Below are positions 7,100 through 7,940 of a stretch of DNA of 7,940 bases, in pieces. Position numbers and translations under genes: made by a program. The notes under the pieces were generated by a model that saw nothing but the letters and a program-made list of their open reading frames with translations, searched no databases and had not been told where the DNA came from. The stretch is from Ignavibacteriaceae bacterium. Lineage in GTDB: Bacteria > Bacteroidota > Ignavibacteria > Ignavibacteriales > Ignavibacteriaceae. The DNA is taken from the NCBI GenBank assembly GCA_026193755.1, contig JAPHUI010000070.1, positions 1 to 7,940 on the forward strand, given 5' to 3'. Position 1 is the first letter of the stretch. Every line of letters starts with the position of its first letter.

Positions 7100-7940
7100 T
7101 TACTTCAACAAAATCATCTTCATCGTCTCAACAAATGAACCCGCTCTCAACTGATAAACATACACTCCGCTTGGAAGATACGCTGCATTGAACTCAATAT
7201 CATAACTTCCTGCTGGCTTGTACTCATCAATAAGAGTTGTAATCTCGTTACCAAGTACGTCATAAACTTTCAAAGTTTGCCAACTACCTATTGGCGACTG
7301 CCAATTGATTATAGTACCTGGATTAAATGGATTGGGGTAGTTTTGCTCCAATACAAAATCTAGTGCAATAGCATTCGTTTCACTTTGAAGATCAACAGTC
7401 ATATCATAAAATGCCAGATGGGATATTGTTGCCACTGCCAATTTCGACAGGGCATAAAAGTAAGCAAGATTGAAATGTTCAATTTTGTCATTCGAAGTAT
7501 GATAATAAGGATTACCATCTCCACTGAAAAAAGCTTCACTAAAAACCATTGCGCTGTATCCGTGATTCCAAAACGATGCATGATCGCTAGCAGTTGTTCC
7601 CGGATTAAAAATAGCCGAAGTTAAACCAAGGCTGTACTGTATTTGTAGCGAATCAACAAGATTAGCCAATTCAACGGAATTTGCAATTGGTCGGGTACTA
7701 ATATCGAATAAACCATCATCGTCGCTGTCGTATCCCAACATTTCAAGATTTACGACTCCCAGTATATCTTCACCGGATAAGTAGGCTTGCAATGCGTAAT
7801 CTCGGCTGCCCCAACTACCCATCTCTTCTTCATCCCAGAGTGCAAATATAATGGTATAGGGAGTTGGTATTTGAGAGAGAATTCGTGCTGCTTCCAGAAC
7901 GGCTGCAACACTGCTGGCATTGTCATCCGCTCCTGGCGAC
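7100..7940 (-). CDS. Secreted M28-family zinc peptidase with type IX sorting domain (5' part outside window)
   Basis: The frame stays open to the window edge, so the start and signal peptide are not seen; 279 complete codons remain. It is probably an exported aminopeptidase. Visible residues 1-180 carry M28 features. SPGADDNAS (1-9) has the bridging zinc ligand Asp5. FALWDEEEMGSWGSRDY (32-48) has the general base Glu38 and ligand Glu39. NLEMLGYD (64-71) has Glu66 where Aeromonas aminopeptidase has Asp. SDHASFW (118-124) has ligand His120. The first His ligand lies upstream. The last 85 or so residues (7103-7360) are a type IX secretion C-terminal sorting domain, with EQNYPNPFNP, LKVYDVLGNEITTLIDE, LPSGVYVYQLRAGSF and MKMILLK. 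This domain directs the protein through the outer membrane to the surface or medium. Met at 7820-7822 is internal, since the zinc motifs continue upstream of it. Confidence 0.93.
   Translation of the reverse strand, partial: SPGADDNASSVAAVLEAARILSQIPTPYTIIFALWDEEEMGSWGSRDYALQAYLSGEDILGVVNLEMLGYDSDDDGLFDISTRPIANSVELANLVDSLQIQYSLGLTSAIFNPGTTASDHASFWNHGYSAMVFSEAFFSGDGNPYYHTSNDKIEHFNLAYFYALSKLAVATISHLAFYDMTVDLQSETNAIALDFVLEQNYPNPFNPGTIINWQSPIGSWQTLKVYDVLGNEITTLIDEYKPAGSYDIEFNAAYLPSGVYVYQLRAGSFVETMKMILLK

Noticed and set aside
7385..7624. Plus-strand open frame opposite the M28 peptidase
   Set aside because: The minus strand encodes the conserved zinc-binding SDHASFW region here; the plus-strand frame is its shadow.

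Overview
The window looks like a chromosomal segment from a low-GC bacterium of the Bacteroidota/Chlorobiota/Ignavibacteriota (FCB) group, most likely Ignavibacteriota. The main evidence is the cut-off peptidase at the right edge. It ends in a type IX secretion sorting domain of the NYPNPFNP...MKMILLK kind, which is typical of that group. The intergenic palindromes and AT-rich codon use fit, but the phylum is an inference and no rRNA is present. All complete genes look intact, and no insertion sequence, tRNA or CRISPR array is visible.

Left part (1-2209): the 3' end of a UDP-glucose 6-dehydrogenase gene of the eukaryote-like subtype reads rightward. It converges on a leftward two-gene unit: a CPBP-family membrane protease-like gene followed by pdxJ (vitamin B6 synthesis). 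The pdxJ ribosome binding site overlaps the stop codon of the CPBP gene.

Middle (2210-4420): a divergent intergenic region holds a sigma70-type promoter and a perfect CIRCE operator. These drive groES-groEL, which is closed by a strong intrinsic terminator. This is a classic HrcA-controlled heat-shock operon.

Right part (4421-7940): an ABC ATPase and a large membrane permease sit stop-to-start (TAA directly followed by ATG). They probably form an ABC exporter whose permease consists of two related halves. A 165-base spacer follows that is almost entirely palindromic repeat DNA. Beyond it, on the opposite strand, is the C-terminal part of a secreted M28 zinc aminopeptidase-like protein.

Most of the window is ordinary housekeeping DNA. 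I found no convincing new multi-gene system. The points most worth a second look are the composite intergenic palindromes, the non-canonical CPBP motifs and the two-half ABC permease.
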